DNA of 64,000 nt from Epichloe hybrida (GCA_019022495.1 JAFEKR010000046.1:186001-250000); one strand, 5' to 3'. Positions 12,524 to 24,587 are shown, counted from the stretch's first letter. The notes: a model not told the origin generated them from the letters alone. Made by a program: numbers and translations.

Positions 12524-14628
12524 ATGGGAGACTCCAACAAGGCCCAGCTGGGCTCTGTGGCTCTCAATGAGTCTTCGCCCAAGAAAGTTGCCTACTTTTA
12601 CGATTCCGATATTGGAAACTATGCTTATGTTACTGGGCATCCTATGAAGCCTCACAGAATCCGCCTTGCTCATAGCTTGATTATGCAGTACGACTTATAT
12701 TTGAAAATGGAGATTTACGTGAGCATCCTCGCCCGTCACGGCCCGTATCGAGTTGCGAATCGTGCCCGCTGACTGTCTCCAAGCGTGCCAAACCCGCAAG
12801 TCGAGGAGAAATGACACAGTTTCACACCGATGACTACATTGATTTCTTACAAAAAGTTACTCCAGATAACATGGACAGTTATGTGCGCGAGCAGGGCAAG
12901 TATAACGTCGGTGATGATTGCCCCGTATTTGATGGGCTCTTCGAGTTCTGTGGCATCAGTGCTGGTGGAAGCATGGAAGGCGCTGCTCGGCTGAATCGGC
13001 AAAAATGCGACATTGCGGTCAACTGGGCTGGTGGCTTGCATCACGCCAAGAAGTGTGAAGCTAGTGGTTTCTGTTATGTCAACGGTAAGTGTTCTCAGCT
13101 CGTTGTTTTCATAATATTTTCCGCCCCCATCTTACCATTCCACAGATATCGTACTGGGGATCCTCGAGCTTCTCCGGTTCATGAAGCGTGTACTCTACAT
13201 CGACATTGATGTTCACCATGGCGACGGCGTCGAAGAAGCATTTTACACCACCGACCGCGTTATGACGGTGTCGTTCCACAAATATGGCGAATACTTTCCT
13301 GGAACCGGAGAACTTCGCGACATCGGAATTGGTCAAGGCAAGAACTATTCAGTAAACTTCCCTCTGCGCGACGGCATCACGGACGAGTCATACAAATCCA
13401 TCTTCGAGCCCGTCATTGAAAACGTCATGAAATACTACCAGCCCGATGCTGTTGTTCTCCAATGCGGAGGTGACAGTCTTTCCGGCGACCGTCTCGGTTG
13501 TTTCAACCTGAGCATGGACGGCCACGCTAATTGCGTGAGTTACGTCAAGAGCTTCGGTCTGCCGACTTTGGTTCTAGGCGGCGGCGGTTATACCATGAGA
13601 AATGTTGCCCGAACTTGGGCATACGAGACTGGTGTTTTGGTCGGGCAAGACATGGACCGAACACTCCCGTACAATGAATACTACGAAGTGAGTTATTTGG
13701 CGTGCATCCGCCCCCGGGACAGTATATCCACTAACTTGTCGTGAAGTACTACGCGCCTGATTTCGAGTTGAATGTGCCATCCTCCAATATGGAAAACTCA
13801 AACAGCAGAGAGTATCTGGAAAAAATTACTGCGGCTGTCATTGACAACCTTCGTCAGACAGGGCCAGCTCCATCTGTACAGATGCAAGACGTACCAAGAA
13901 AGCCTTTTGGTGGTATGACAGACGAAGAAGAAGCTGAGTTGGATGACTTGGACGAGGACGAGAACAAGGATGTGCGAATGACTGAACACCGCTGGGACAA
14001 GCATGTGGAGAATGGAGCCGAATTCGAACCAAGTGATGACGACGAGATGGCATCTGCCAACGGGGCTACTCGAAGCAGTAGTAACAAGCGTACTCTTATC
14101 GACTTCAAGAACGCTGAAGAGGCAGAGACGAGCGGCAGCAAATCGCCCAAGAGCAAGCAAGATGACAACAACAAGGATCTAGCCGAAGTCGAAACCCATG
14201 ATATCAATGACGACACGATCGAAGATGTTGGTGCTACTCAAGAACCTATGAACGATGTTCTGGAAGAAGATAAAGAAGAATCAGTGTCTAAAAAGGTTGA
14301 CGCTGATGGCGATATCGGTATGACCGACACCATCAGCACGACGGAGGCAACAGCCATCAAGAAAGAGGACGTGGAACCTGAGCCAGCTCCAGAGGCGGCT
14401 GGAGAGGGAGAAAAGACTGCTGAAGGGGCATCTGTTGACATGGAACTTGCGAAGCCCGCTTCCGATGCAGATTATGCCAAAGAAGGCAAGGCAGTCGAGC
14501 TCGCCGCTGAGAAGGAAGTCGACAAGCCGACAGAGACAGAGAGCGTCAAGCAAGGAACAACAGAAGATATGGAGGTGGATGCACAGGCGAAGAAAGTAGG
14601 TACAGCCGAGGATGAGTCATCCAAGTAG
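12524..14628 (+). CDS. RPD3: Class I histone deacetylase, Rpd3 type
   Basis: Removes acetyl groups from histone lysines in Sin3-type co-repressor complexes in the nucleus. Four exons (12524-12718, 12784-13084, 13146-13687, 13747-14628) give 639 residues. The catalytic core (about residues 20-390) has the His pair His151/His152 in GGLHHAKK, the zinc site DIDVHHGDG with Asp187 and His189, the second zinc Asp in [15 protein letters not shown], and the catalytic Tyr in GGGGYTMRN. About 240 residues of low-complexity, mainly acidic sequence follow, rich in Glu, Asp, Lys and Ser; filamentous-fungal RpdA proteins have such an extension and in Aspergillus it matters for function. CGGDS replaces the commoner CGADS. 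Assignment secure. Confidence 0.96.
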
Positions 14629-15058
14629 GCAAGAGATGAAGCGTCATCTGTCAATATTCTGCAAGCTTGAATGCGTTGGAACTAGGCTGGACAAGATGCA
14701 CGGTATTTCGTGGAAGAATTGGCCAGATATGGCGTTTTCGGCGCAAGGCAAACTATTAGCTTGGGTGAACATGAACCATTGGAGGGGTTATTTCCGTGCA
14801 AAAGCCGGTTTTGTTTTGTTCTTGTTGTCCGAGCAATGGTTGTATTTTTTTTACTCTTCCTTTTACATGAATTGAATAGAAGCGAAGAAACAAGTCAACT
14901 TCCCAATATGTATGATTTAAAGAGTGATGCCAACTTTGGATGCATGTGCAGACACTGGCCAGGCATGTCAATGCAATGCAATCAATATTAGGCACCGGTA
15001 TTCTTCCGAGCTAGCTGTGACTGACATTTGGCTGCTGGGCTGAACTCTCTCCAACAGC

Positions 15059-15096
<38 letters not shown>

Positions 15097-15364
15097 CACG
15101 ACTCATCATATTGTTATGCGGGGGCTGACAAGGTCCGACACCAACCTCGTAATCGAAAGGCCTCCTCTAGCTTGACCGCTGAGAACACACTTTGCCGCGC
15201 CCATCCATGGAGCAATAAATTCTCCCTCGTTTGTTTCAAAGTCAAAGTGAACCATCAGCAGCATTGGACACAACCAATTCTACTGTTTGGCTTGACACAC
15301 CCGCGCTTTTGAATCTTGCCCGCGACACACGAGAAGCCGTCGAGTCACAAACCACCCACCCCCC
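14629..15364. other. Intergenic between RPD3 and RPC34
   Basis: Contains the RPD3 3' UTR and the RPC34 promoter. A run of 30 thymines at 15063-15092 is the longest homopolymer in the window; long dT tracts exclude nucleosomes and may mark the RPC34 promoter, which is inference. Confidence 0.5.
15063..15092. repeat. Poly(T) tract, 30 nt
   Basis: Uninterrupted T run read directly, about 270 bp upstream of the RPC34 start codon. Length may vary between isolates or sequencing runs. Confidence 0.9.
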
Positions 15365-16734
15365 ATGCCTGCCTCAGCGGCACCCGCCGCTGGCGACAGC
15401 GAGTCCGAAGCAGCGAAATTCGCCGTGTGGAAAGAAGCGCTCTACGAACGTTGCAAAGAATTCGGACCGGGCAACGACTTGTTTTCGCAGGATGACCTCT
15501 TGCGACTCGACGTTATTCCAAACAAGGATCTGCTGCTGCTGGCGCGCGTGGTGCAGTCGCTCAGTGATGACAAGCTGTTCATCACGATGAGGGAGGCGAG
15601 CGGGCAGGTTCTTTGGAAATGGAGAGACGCGCAAGAAGCTCACAAGTGAGAATTTTCCGCCCCCTCCAATCCTTGGGGTTTTTCTCCATCCCTGGGTTCT
15701 GTCTGTGTCTTGCCATTCCAAACCTTTTCCTCGTTTTGCGAACCAGTCTGGGCGTTTTGTAGAAGCGACATTCGGCTAATAAACTTGGTTTTCTGTTCTT
15801 TTCATCGCTCTCTAGATACAAGCAATGCTCGACCGACGAACAAGTCATGGTGTACTCATTAATCGACGACTCTGGCGGCGACGGAATATGGTCGCAAACA
15901 CTCCAGAAGCGCCTCAACATGCACGATTCGGTTCTGAAGAATGCTCTCAAGCAGCTGCAGACAAAGGGTCTCATTGCGCCGTTCAAGAATGTCGAGCACC
16001 CCAATAAAAAAATGTTCATCAAGGCGTCCATACGGCCGAGCGATCGCGCGACAGGGGGACCCTGGTACACGGACCAGAACCTCGACGAGGCCTTCATCGA
16101 GGAACTGCAGCGCGTGGTGTTCGATTTCGTCAAGCGCCAGAGCGGATACCTGAGCACGCACGGCGGCAACGCTGCGGCGAGAAGCCAGGTGCCCAGGAAG
16201 GGCGTCGTCAAGGGCGGCGGCGGCGGCGGCGGCGGGACGGAAAAGGGCAAGAAGAGAGACGCGAGTGAGATGAGCAAGCGGCCCGCCAAGGCTGTCAAGA
16301 CGGCCGTGGGCGCGACGGCGCCGAGGAGGGACGCGGTGCGGCTGCCCTTGCCGGCTGGGTACACCGGGTATCCGACGGTGAGAGACATTGCTCGGCTGCT
16401 GTCGAGCAGTGGCATCACCAACAATACCATTCTGTCCGAGGACGACGTCAAGAAACTGGTGGATGTTCTGGTGTGGGACAACCTCATCGAGCCGATCAAA
16501 GTAGCTGGCAAGATGGGATACCGCGTGTCCCGCATCGCGAAGCAGTCTACCGAGAGTTGGGCCGGACGAGATGATCCGAGTGGGCGAGACGGAGGACCAG
16601 AGCCGTACATCAGTCCCTACACGGAGGCGCCCTGTGGCAAATGTCCCGTCTTTGACCTTTGCGAAGAAGGAGGGCCCGTGGGACCAAGCAATTGCGAATA
16701 TTTCAAAAGATGGCTCGGTATCGAACTGGACTAG
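15365..16734 (+). CDS. RPC34: RNA polymerase III subunit Rpc34 (RPC6)
   Basis: Subunit of the Rpc82-Rpc34-Rpc31 trimer that helps open promoters and contacts TFIIIB. Exons 15365-15645 and 15816-16734 give 399 residues. Tandem winged-helix domains occupy about residues 15-240 (for example QVMVYSLIDDSGGDGIWSQT and the helix-turn LQKRLNMHDSVLKNALKQL). A lysine- and glycine-rich linker with an uninterrupted poly-Gly stretch follows around residues 228-235. The C-terminus carries CGKCPVFDLC with a further Cys eleven residues on (SNCEYF), matching the iron-sulphur cluster Cys pattern known for metazoan RPC6 proteins. The intron is 170 bp. Assignment is strong. Confidence 0.93.
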
Positions 16735-17313
16735 TCGCAGTACGGCCAGAGTTTCACTAACCCTTCCCCCCCCGATCGTTGGTACAACGTGTATGATATA
16801 GACTAGACGGTGGTGGTGTCTTGTTCTTTGTTAGATTTCTTCCTTCATTTAGTTCTCACCAGAGAATGGACACCCACATCTTGATGGATCGGCATGCATG
16901 GCTTTGGAGTTTTCAGTCTCGACTTATTTTACAAAAGTCCGTCAGACCTGGTGGGGAAAAAGAGCATATCTCAGGCGTATAGGAACGAATTTTTTTTTTT
17001 ACATAGGAACAGGTTATGTCGGAATTGAGAGAAAAAGAATAGCAACGCTCCGCATGTGTAAACAACCCTGAAAGAGTCTTCGTGTTGTACAGAGACCAAT
17101 TGTCTCGGAAATTAATCAGGTCCCGTTGCGCGTTGCCCCGAGATGGCCCGCTCCTCACGCGAGAGGTTTTATTGTCAAGTTTGTCCAACATTTCTATTCC
17201 TATCGGACACGATACTAGTAACACGAAATACCTAGCATTCGCATGCCACCGCTACCAATGTATTGTATATCCGTTTTCAATTCCTAGGTAAAAATGCAAG
17301 GCTAATAGACAGT
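16735..17313. other. Convergent 3' region, RPC34 and cyclophilin
   Basis: Holds the 3' UTRs of two convergent genes. A-rich and T-rich runs only; no gene or structured element recognised. Confidence 0.5.
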
Positions 17314-18444
17314 TTACAGCTCGCCAGATTTGACGATGGTGGGGCGTTTGTTGTATTTGACGGCGCCGCTTTGGGACCCAGTAGCCTCGAGGGCTTTGAC
17401 GACGTTCATGGACTCCTCGTCGGCGACCTCGCCGAAAACGACGTGTCGGCCGTCGAGCCAGGAGGTGACAACAGTGGTGACGAAGAATTGGGAGCCGTTT
17501 CTGGTCAGTCAAAGAGTCAGCTGCCATCTATCGAGGAATTGTGCCCAGGACTATATTCTTGCCAGCATTGTCAATGTTGATGATGCTAGTAGGCATTCAC
17601 TTACGTGTTCGGACCGGCGTTTGCCATGGACAACAGACCGGGGCGGTCGTGCTTCAGCTTGAAACTCTCATCGGCGAACTTATCGCTGTAGATGGATTTG
17701 CCACCAGTGCCCTGTGGACTTTGTAAGTAGCCACTCTCTATTTCTGATGTTGGTTCGTTCAATATCGACTTACGTTGCCGCGGGTAAAATCTCCACCCTG
17801 AAGCATGAAGTCGGGAATGATGCGGTGAAACGAGGAGCCTTCATAACCAAAGCCTTTCTCGCCAGTGCAGAGAGCACGGAAGTTTTCGGCCGTCTTGGGA
17901 ACGACGTCGTCAAAAAGGTTGAAATTGATACGGGCTTGTTGTTCTGTTGCACAACAGTAGTCAGCATTTGATGCTTGTATTCGTGCTCTGCAACATCAGT
18001 TGCGGCAAGAGGGGCATGGACAGCTGGCCAGGCTGCAAGAGTGAAGTTGACAATGGAAGATGCCTGTCGTCCCATAGCTCTGAAACCTCAAACTCCCCTG
18101 AGTGACGACGAGGCAAAATCAATCAAAGTAGCTGGTGGCACTAACCCTTGACCGTAGGGGTAGGTTTCCCGCCCTGGAAGACGGGACCCTCCCAGCTCAC
18201 ATCGAAGAAGCTTCCATCAATTGTTAGCCAAGACTTGGACCAGTGCGAAATGGTTAGACGGAAAAGCATTGGCGAGAACATACACCTTCTTGACCATAAC
18301 TGCTGAAGTGACGGAGAATTGACGGGTAGCTTGAAATTTGCCAGAAGCAGATGCTAGTAGAGGAAGAGAAAAAGATCGCGGCCCCGGAGCGCAGAAGCTG
18401 TAGCGGGGTAGGAGGGGTCGAAGAAGCGTCGAGGTTGATCGCAT
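17314..18444 (-). CDS. Cyclophilin-type peptidyl-prolyl isomerase with mitochondrial leader
   Basis: Catalyses cis-trans isomerisation of X-Pro bonds and is the cyclosporin A target. Five exons (18444-18284, 18210-18146, 17943-17774, 17711-17605, 17500-17314) give 229 residues. The catalytic face is intact: [15 protein letters not shown] (Arg, Phe, Met, Gln), NGSQFFVTT and [10 protein letters not shown] with the Trp that binds cyclosporin. The first ~49 residues are Arg/Ser/Ala/Leu-rich and lack acidic residues, which is a mitochondrial presequence. A second ATG in MVKKVFFDVS at 18297 starts the canonical cytosolic form. A single gene making both forms is known for Neurospora cyclophilin, so dual targeting is likely here. 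The first intron donor is GTATGT at 18283; the GT two bases earlier would break the frame. Confidence 0.94.
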
Positions 18445-19429
18445 TTTGAGGTCGCTGGAGGTCGCTGGAGGTCGCTGGAGGGGTTGAACTGTTAGTCGTG
18501 GTGCATGTGACAGTCGCGGCCAATGAAAGGGGCTCCAGAGGGGGGCCATGGATGCCGCAGCAGCCTCGACACGGCAAAACAGCGCCTGGGAGCTTCGTCG
18601 ATTACGTGGAAGCACCTGGAGTGCACCGCACCACCGCACTCGAGGAGCTCCCCTGGGGCCCTCAGTGCCAGCCAGCACGGCGAAGCGGATCACATCTGCC
18701 CGCGTCTTCCTTGCCTATGCTCCAAGACTCATCGGGATTGAAAGCCGTCTTGTGATAGCATCTTCTGCAGACAGCGATGGAATGGCACCACGCAAACTCA
18801 TAAAGGATTCCTTGAACGTACCTGACGAGAACGAGGCTTTGATGAAGGATGAAAGTAGTAATACAAAGATGGAATTAGATTGGTTTTGTTTGATGGTCCA
18901 GTTGATGTCGTCGTCCAAGCTGCAGGCTCGCTAGAAAGGGGGAAAATTTTGGGCCAAGTTCCGGGTATGGTGGAGCTGCCGGCCTGAGGTCTCAGGTACC
19001 TAGGTACCCAGTACATAATTTCCGGTACCTGCCTGGGGACTTGGAAGCACGATGGAAAAGAGACGCCATGTACGCGACAACTGCTCTCTGGTCATCAGTT
19101 TGGCTCCGGACAATGAAGGATCTCTCAATGACTTGTGCCCAGAATATTTCCCTCGCGTAATTTTTGCCCTTCCAGCGCATGCAATATCCATCGCGTTTGT
19201 CTACCGAGTTACTCAAGTCGACGGCCCGTATTTCGATGACGCCCCTCACGTGATGGCCCCTTCGCGAACGCAGCCCGAGCGACCAGCCTGGCCCAGTTGG
19301 GTTCTCCTTCAACTGCGACGCTGACTGACTTGATGAAGACCAGTTCATCCCATGCACGACACGGCATCCCGCCCGAAATCGACACCATAATCGTCTCAGA
19401 GGTTGCAGCTTGTCTGCCTGGGTTTCAGA
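18445..19429. promoter_or_regulatory. Divergent promoter region, cyclophilin / epsin gene
   Basis: About 1 kb between opposite start codons. Directly upstream of the cyclophilin ATG are three perfect 11-bp GGTCGCTGGAG repeats (18449-18482), probably in its leader. Near 18995-19030 GGTACC-type palindromes are clustered. No coding sequence recognised. Confidence 0.55.
18449..18482 (-). repeat. Three 11-bp direct repeats in cyclophilin leader
   Basis: GGTCGCTGGAG occurs three times in perfect tandem starting about 5 bp upstream of the first cyclophilin start codon, so it probably lies in the 5' UTR or core promoter. Confidence 0.75.
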
Positions 19430-21197
19430 ATGGATCTCAACGATTTGAAAAGCACCGTCTCCAACCTGACCTTGTACGATCTCAAGGCGGGATTCCGCAA
19501 AGCTCAAAATGGTAGGAATTGCCATCTCGCAATCAAGATATTGTTTCTCACATGATCGCATCGTAGCCTTTATGAACTTTACGGAGATGGAGGCAAAGGT
19601 ACTACACTGTGAATCCCAATTGTGGCCAGGGCGAGTCTAACACCGTCGCCGCAGGTCCGAGAAGCTACGAACAACGAGCCATGGGGCTCTTCAACGACAT
19701 TGATGCAAGAAATTGCTAATGGCACCTTCAGCTAGTACGCCGGCAACTCAGATGTCAAAGTGAACCTATCTAACGCATTCTAGTCAAACCCTCAATGAGA
19801 TTATGCCGATAATCTATCGTCGATTCACCGAAAAGTCGGCCGAGGAATGGCGGCAAATTTACAAGGCTTTGCAATTGCTCGAGTTTCTTATCAAACATGG
19901 CTCCGAGAGAGTCGTCGATGATGCTCGTGGCCACATAACTCTTCTCAAGATGCTGCGTCAATTCCACTACATCGATCAGAATGGCAAAGACCAAGGCATC
20001 AATGTACGGAACCGAGCCAAGGAATTGGCCGAACTCCTCGGCGATGTCGAGCGTATTCGCTCTGAGCGCAAGAAGGCAAGAGCAACCAAAAACAAGTATA
20101 CCGGAGTTGAAGGTGGACGTAGCTTCGGGGGTGGCTTTTCAGGGGGGAGCGGGAGCGGGAGCGGGAGCAGATACGGCGGCTTCGGCAGCGAGTCAGCACA
20201 TTATGGCGGCTTCTCAGGTGGCGTCTACGGAGATGGCGGCGGTTTTGGCGGCGAGACCGATGGATATCGCGAGTCTGGTGGAGGCAGCGGTGGCGGGCGA
20301 TCTGATCAGTTCGAAGAGTACGACGAGTTCGATGGAAAAGGACCCTCGAGTTCTTCCAGAGCTGCCCGCAGAACAGAATTATCCAAGAAGGTCGCTGCCG
20401 AATCCGCCAAGAAGAAAGAGCCAGAGGTGGATCTATTCTCTTTTGACGATCCCATTCAGACGACTAGCTCTGCGGCTCCTACAGCTTCTCAGAGCTCAGG
20501 TCTGGCTAATTTGGCCGGGCCATCTGGTGGTAATGGTGTTTCGTCCAACAACGATGACGAGTTTGACGACTTCCAGTCTGCAGCCCCAGCTCCTCAGCAT
20601 CCAGCACAGCCTCTCGCTGCACCCCTCACTTCTACGGCTTCGTCAACGGCACACATCGCTGCCCCTAAGCCAGTCTCTGCCCCTCAGACTGCCAACCTTA
20701 ATCAGATGGTCAGCGCGTCTTCCATCTCACCGGCTCCAGGCGCGAGTGCTACTCCAAGCGTGAACTATTCTGCCTTTGCCGCACCGGTTACACAAGCTCA
20801 AACTCCCAAGCCAACGAGCTTTCAACCGTCAGGACCCAACTATTTCGGCGGCATTCAAGTCAACGCTTCCAACCCCGCCCAACATAGCATGTCGACCATG
20901 TCGAGTACGACATCGAGTGGGCCAACAACCATGGCAAACATGAAACCGGTCACCAGCCCGGGTGCCAAAGCTGCAGCAACCAGCGCAGGTGGCGATGCCT
21001 TTGGTGCGCTCTGGGGCAAGGCTAGTGTGGGCATAAAGAAGACAGACAAGCCTTCGGGAGGGCCAGCCATGAGCCAATTGGCAAAGGAGAAGAGCAGCGC
21101 TGGCATTTGGGGAGCACCCGCCTCAAACTCTCAGTCCAGCTTTGGAGGCGCTCCCGCTGGAAACAGCGGCTCAGCATCGGGCGACCTGCTTGGCTAA
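19430..21197 (+). CDS. ENTH-domain clathrin adaptor, epsin/Ent3-like
   Basis: Binds phosphoinositides and recruits clathrin for endocytic or Golgi-endosome traffic. Four exons (19430-19511, 19567-19598, 19655-19734, 19784-21197) give 535 residues; exon 2 is only 32 bp. The ENTH domain fills about residues 1-150: MDLNDLKSTVSNLTLYD, REATNNEPWG, LNEIMPIIYRRF, WRQIYKALQLLEFLIKHGSE and a basic end helix. A long low-complexity tail follows, first Gly/Ser/Tyr-rich, then Ser/Ala/Pro-rich. It holds acidic-Phe motifs (DEFDDFQSA, DLFSFDDP) of the kind that bind AP-1/GGA ear domains, and the end reads GDLLG. The acidic-Phe motifs and the missing ubiquitin-interacting motif favour Ent3/Ent5-type over endocytic epsins. 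The ENTH assignment is secure. Confidence 0.92.
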
Positions 21198-22360
21198 GCA
21201 AATACTACGCTGTGTTTTTGTGTTGTTCTGCAGTCTTGATTGAAGAAGGAAGCCCGAAGCAATGAAAAGGCAGGGTAATGACCTAGTGAGAATGTATGGT
21301 ATGAATCAAAGGTAGTCGGAAGGTAGTCGAAGGTAGTCGAAGATGTTGGGGGCCGAGCAGAGCACATGTTTTGAGCAAGTTGAGCAAGTTGAGCAAGCAT
21401 GCTTGAAGTTTTGACCCTAGACAGGCGTACGGATGAAAGGCGCATGAAATTGACATTGAATCAAGTACCTCGCATCCGTGTGTTGGCGGCCACAGCCAGC
21501 GAGGCTCGCGGAATTGCCCACAAGTGCCCGCGTCCAATCACTCGCCGAGCAAGGCTGGCAGCACCTTAGCCGCCGCGCTTATTATTTTTACATCATTTTC
21601 CCACTCCGCACCATCGCGCACGCCCCATCGCGCCCGCATCGGACGCATCGGGCAGGTCGGTACATAAGCGCCGGGGCTGCCCGGTGCCGTGACGGCGGCG
21701 CATGATTAGATGGCCCGGCGGCTGCCCACACTGGCCTCCGTCTCAGAAATGCCTGCAGTGGCTTGCATCGCCAGCAAGTGAGTGGACGTTGGGACGTCAA
21801 TTCTTTCGATTCTTTCCTGTTTATTTCAAGACGGCTGCGAGGACGTCCGCCCGTCTGCTCAAAATGTCGATGCTGTGTATAAAGACGCAAGCCTCCCGCA
21901 CTGCGTTGGCATTCCCTCTCCTCTCCAATCCAAACAACTTCAACCTCGAACGGATATCATTTCTTTTTTTTCCTTTGTGACATTTCTCGTTTGTGTCTTT
22001 TCCTTACTTTCTGCCTTCACTTTTGTTTGTCTTTCCAGACCGACATTGCCTTCCCTTTGGCCAACCAACTCTACACAAGACTCCGAGCCCCGATCCGTTC
22101 TTTTGTTCCAATATCACCTTGTCCGACGTTGTCCGACAGCGTCGAAAACGTCCCAACGCCCCTTCTTTCCATTCTCTGCTGCATTCGCTGCATTCGCTGC
22201 TTCCACTCCACTCACAATTCCGTCTTCCACTTCTTCTTTGCCGGCTCTTCGGCCCTTCTATTCGAGGCATTTCCCCCTCCGTACGGCAGGTTGTGCTTCT
22301 AGACCTCGACTTTCTCTAGACGTCTCGGCCGCAACTGTGACCCCCACAGCTTCTCTCAGA
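21198..22360. promoter_or_regulatory. Upstream region of MARVEL gene with TATA box and pyrimidine-rich leader
   Basis: Contains tandem AAGGTAGTCG-type repeats (about 21310-21343) and GAGCAAGTT repeats (21370-21398) just after the epsin gene. A TATAAA box lies at 21878-21883. It is followed by ~430 bp of strongly C/T-rich sequence running to the ATG at 22361, the pattern of leaders of well expressed fungal genes. The long open frames here show no protein family and look like composition artefacts. Confidence 0.55.
21878..21883 (+). promoter_or_regulatory. Candidate TATA box of MARVEL gene
   Basis: TATAAA preceded by GTG and followed by a C/T-rich stretch. Position about 480 bp upstream of the start codon implies a long leader or a leader intron. 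Confidence 0.4.
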
Positions 22361-23018
22361 ATGGGTGCTCCCCCTGCTCTCGGTGCCTTGGGCATGACTT
22401 TCACGGCCATGAGGGCTTTGCAAGCCGTTGCACTGATTACCATTATTGGATTGTCTGCCAATTTCATCTCGGAAATGGTGGCTGCGAGTTATGTGCCGCC
22501 GTCTGCTTTAGTCGGCACTCTTGTCGTTGTAAGTAAAAACAATGCAGTCCACAGGAATCTTCTCTCTCTCTCGGCTTTCATCAGAATCGACTCATTGACC
22601 GACCCCTTTTTTGCAGGCCTGCATCACGGCCGTCTATACCGTCATCACGTACATTCTCTACTGGGACTCCATGCTGCCTCTGCTCGTTTCCACCGCCGCC
22701 GATGGCCTCTGCCTCGTCGCCACCGTCGTCGTCGCCTGTGTGGTCGGCCGGCCCGTCAGCTACCTCAGCTGCCCTGCCCTCCCCGACGACGGAGGGAACA
22801 CGGCCAACTTCATCCACTCGCTCTTCATGAACCTCGCGCGCAAGAACTACTTCGAGTGGGTCGACCCGGACAAGGCCACCTGTTTCGAGATCAAGGCCAT
22901 CTGGGGCCTGAGCATCAGCCTCTGCGTCTTCTACTTCATGTCGGCCGTCACGTCGGCCTGCCTCTGGAAACGCCTCAAGGGGGACGCTCGCCCCGCGCCC
23001 GGCAAGGATCTCGAATGA
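22361..23018 (+). CDS. MARVEL-like four-helix membrane protein
   Basis: Exons 22361-22528 and 22617-23018 give 189 residues. Four hydrophobic segments are visible at roughly residues 15-35, 45-68, 75-95 and 142-165 (for example ALITIIGLSANFISEMV and ISLCVFYFMSAVTSACLW). A polar loop with Cys (SCPALPDD...) lies between helices 3 and 4. The layout matches fungal MARVEL-domain proteins of the Nce102 and related groups, which sit in plasma-membrane domains, but this member is not a close Nce102 look-alike. A short basic tail ends the protein. Function unknown. Confidence 0.75.
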
Positions 23019-23045
23019 GGGTGCGGCCGTGGGGGTCCAACGGGC

Positions 23046-23543
23046 ATGGCAAGACCAAGACCAGCGCCGCCGCCGCCGCCGCCGCCGCCGAAGCTACTAC
23101 TACGGAAGAAGGCCCGGAGCCTCGGCACAACGGCAATGGTCCAGGAGCCAGCAGACAAAGACGAGGGATGTGACGGCGACTCTGGCCACGACGGCGACCC
23201 CAACACGAGCATTCCTCGTCCCCTACACGTCTGTCCTTTATTTCCCCAGCCGCCGCCGCCGCCCACCCCCCCCACGGCGACGATCCGCGAGAAGAGAGCT
23301 CGCGTTCGACCACCACCGCGACCGCCACCACTTGAACATGTACAACCCCCTCTACCGCCTGCCCCTGCCCCTGCCCCTGCCGTTGTGCCTGGGCACAAGT
23401 CCCCGGTTGGTCTGGGCCTGTTGAGTCCTCTTCCTGCGGCCATGGCGAAGCCCAAGCGCAAGACCATCTTGGAACAAATCAACGGCTGGTGGGACTTGGG
23501 ATTGTTAGAAAAGAGGCAGACGCTTTTTGGAAAACACTATTAA
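23046..23543 (+). other. Proline-rich open frame of uncertain status
   Basis: A 165-codon ATG-started frame, 28 bp after the MARVEL stop. The first part is Pro/Ala-rich because of the (GCC)n run, but the end is less biased and basic (AMAKPKRKTILEQINGWWD then LGLLEKRQTLFGKHY). It may be the MARVEL 3' UTR, an alternative last exon, or a small orphan gene. I do not recognise a family. Confidence 0.2.
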
Positions 23544-23761
23544 TGCATTTTTTTTCTTTGCTTTGGGTCGGATGGCATTCCATCTTCATCCTGCGAAGGC
23601 TTCAGATTGTGTACTGGAAGATGTAGAGGATGGAATGCTAGGGCTTGCTTTGTTTGTTTCGCGGCGACAATTGTGTAATGTTATACTGGATATAATGACA
23701 AAAGGTAAATAGAAAAAAAAAGGGCAGAAATATGGGTCGCTCGCAAGGATAGGAGCTTTGA

Positions 23762-23781
23762 TTATATATATATATATATAT
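23762..23781. repeat. (TA)n microsatellite
   Basis: About nine to ten TA dinucleotides read directly. Confidence 0.85.
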
Positions 23782-24587
23782 TTATGTGGAAAATCTTTCA
23801 TTCACAATGACATGCTTGATGCCCCTTATCTGAGCGTTGCTGTCTGGAGCTCCCTCGGAGCTGCATCCCCTCGTGATAGGGCCACATCCCGCGCCCAGTG
23901 TGCTTACTTAATGCGACTAGACTTGCCCCACCAATGGGATGGGGAAAAAGGGCGCTGACCAATGACGAGGTCGGCGCGGCAAGACATCTAATAAACGTTG
24001 CCCCTTTTCCCACGCAACATCGGCAAGGCTCGCAAACAGCCCCCAAATTGTTGATGCAGCCACCCGCATCGCCTTCAACGAAGAGCAAACTTGGCCCCGT
24101 TCCACCCCCGTTCCCGTCTCGTCCCATCAGCAGAAGTCGTCTTCATGGTCGCCACGCGCTGGCTGAGCAGGCTCCTTGGTCATTGAGAGAAAACACAACC
24201 CGCTTTACCCCACACAAAATAAGGAGCAAACGTCCAGCTCAACGTCGACCATGTCGCTCTTGAGGCAGCTCATGTCGGGGATGTGGCCCGCTGCTTGAAT
24301 GTGCTGGGCCACAGGATCTTGTTGATTTGAAGCAGCCATGCTGGTTTTTCGATTATAACCGATAGCGACGACTCGTTTTGTAGATGCAATTCCGTACAAT
24401 CACCACTATAAGAAGATGCATTGTGAAACACTGACGGACTGACTGACCCTTTGTGATTCATGGTGGAAGACAGTAAACTACAGCTGAGCTAGCGCTGTAC
24501 GTCACCTTTTGCTTACGAGAGACGAAGAGAAGTCGATCCAACAGAGGTCTCTGATTCGGTCACTGTGGATATTTCTCACACCTGCAA

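Noticed and set aside
21782..23173. 463-codon open frame across the MARVEL gene and its leader
   Set aside because: It runs out of frame with the MARVEL exons, and its composition follows the C/T-rich leader and the GCC run. No family resemblance.
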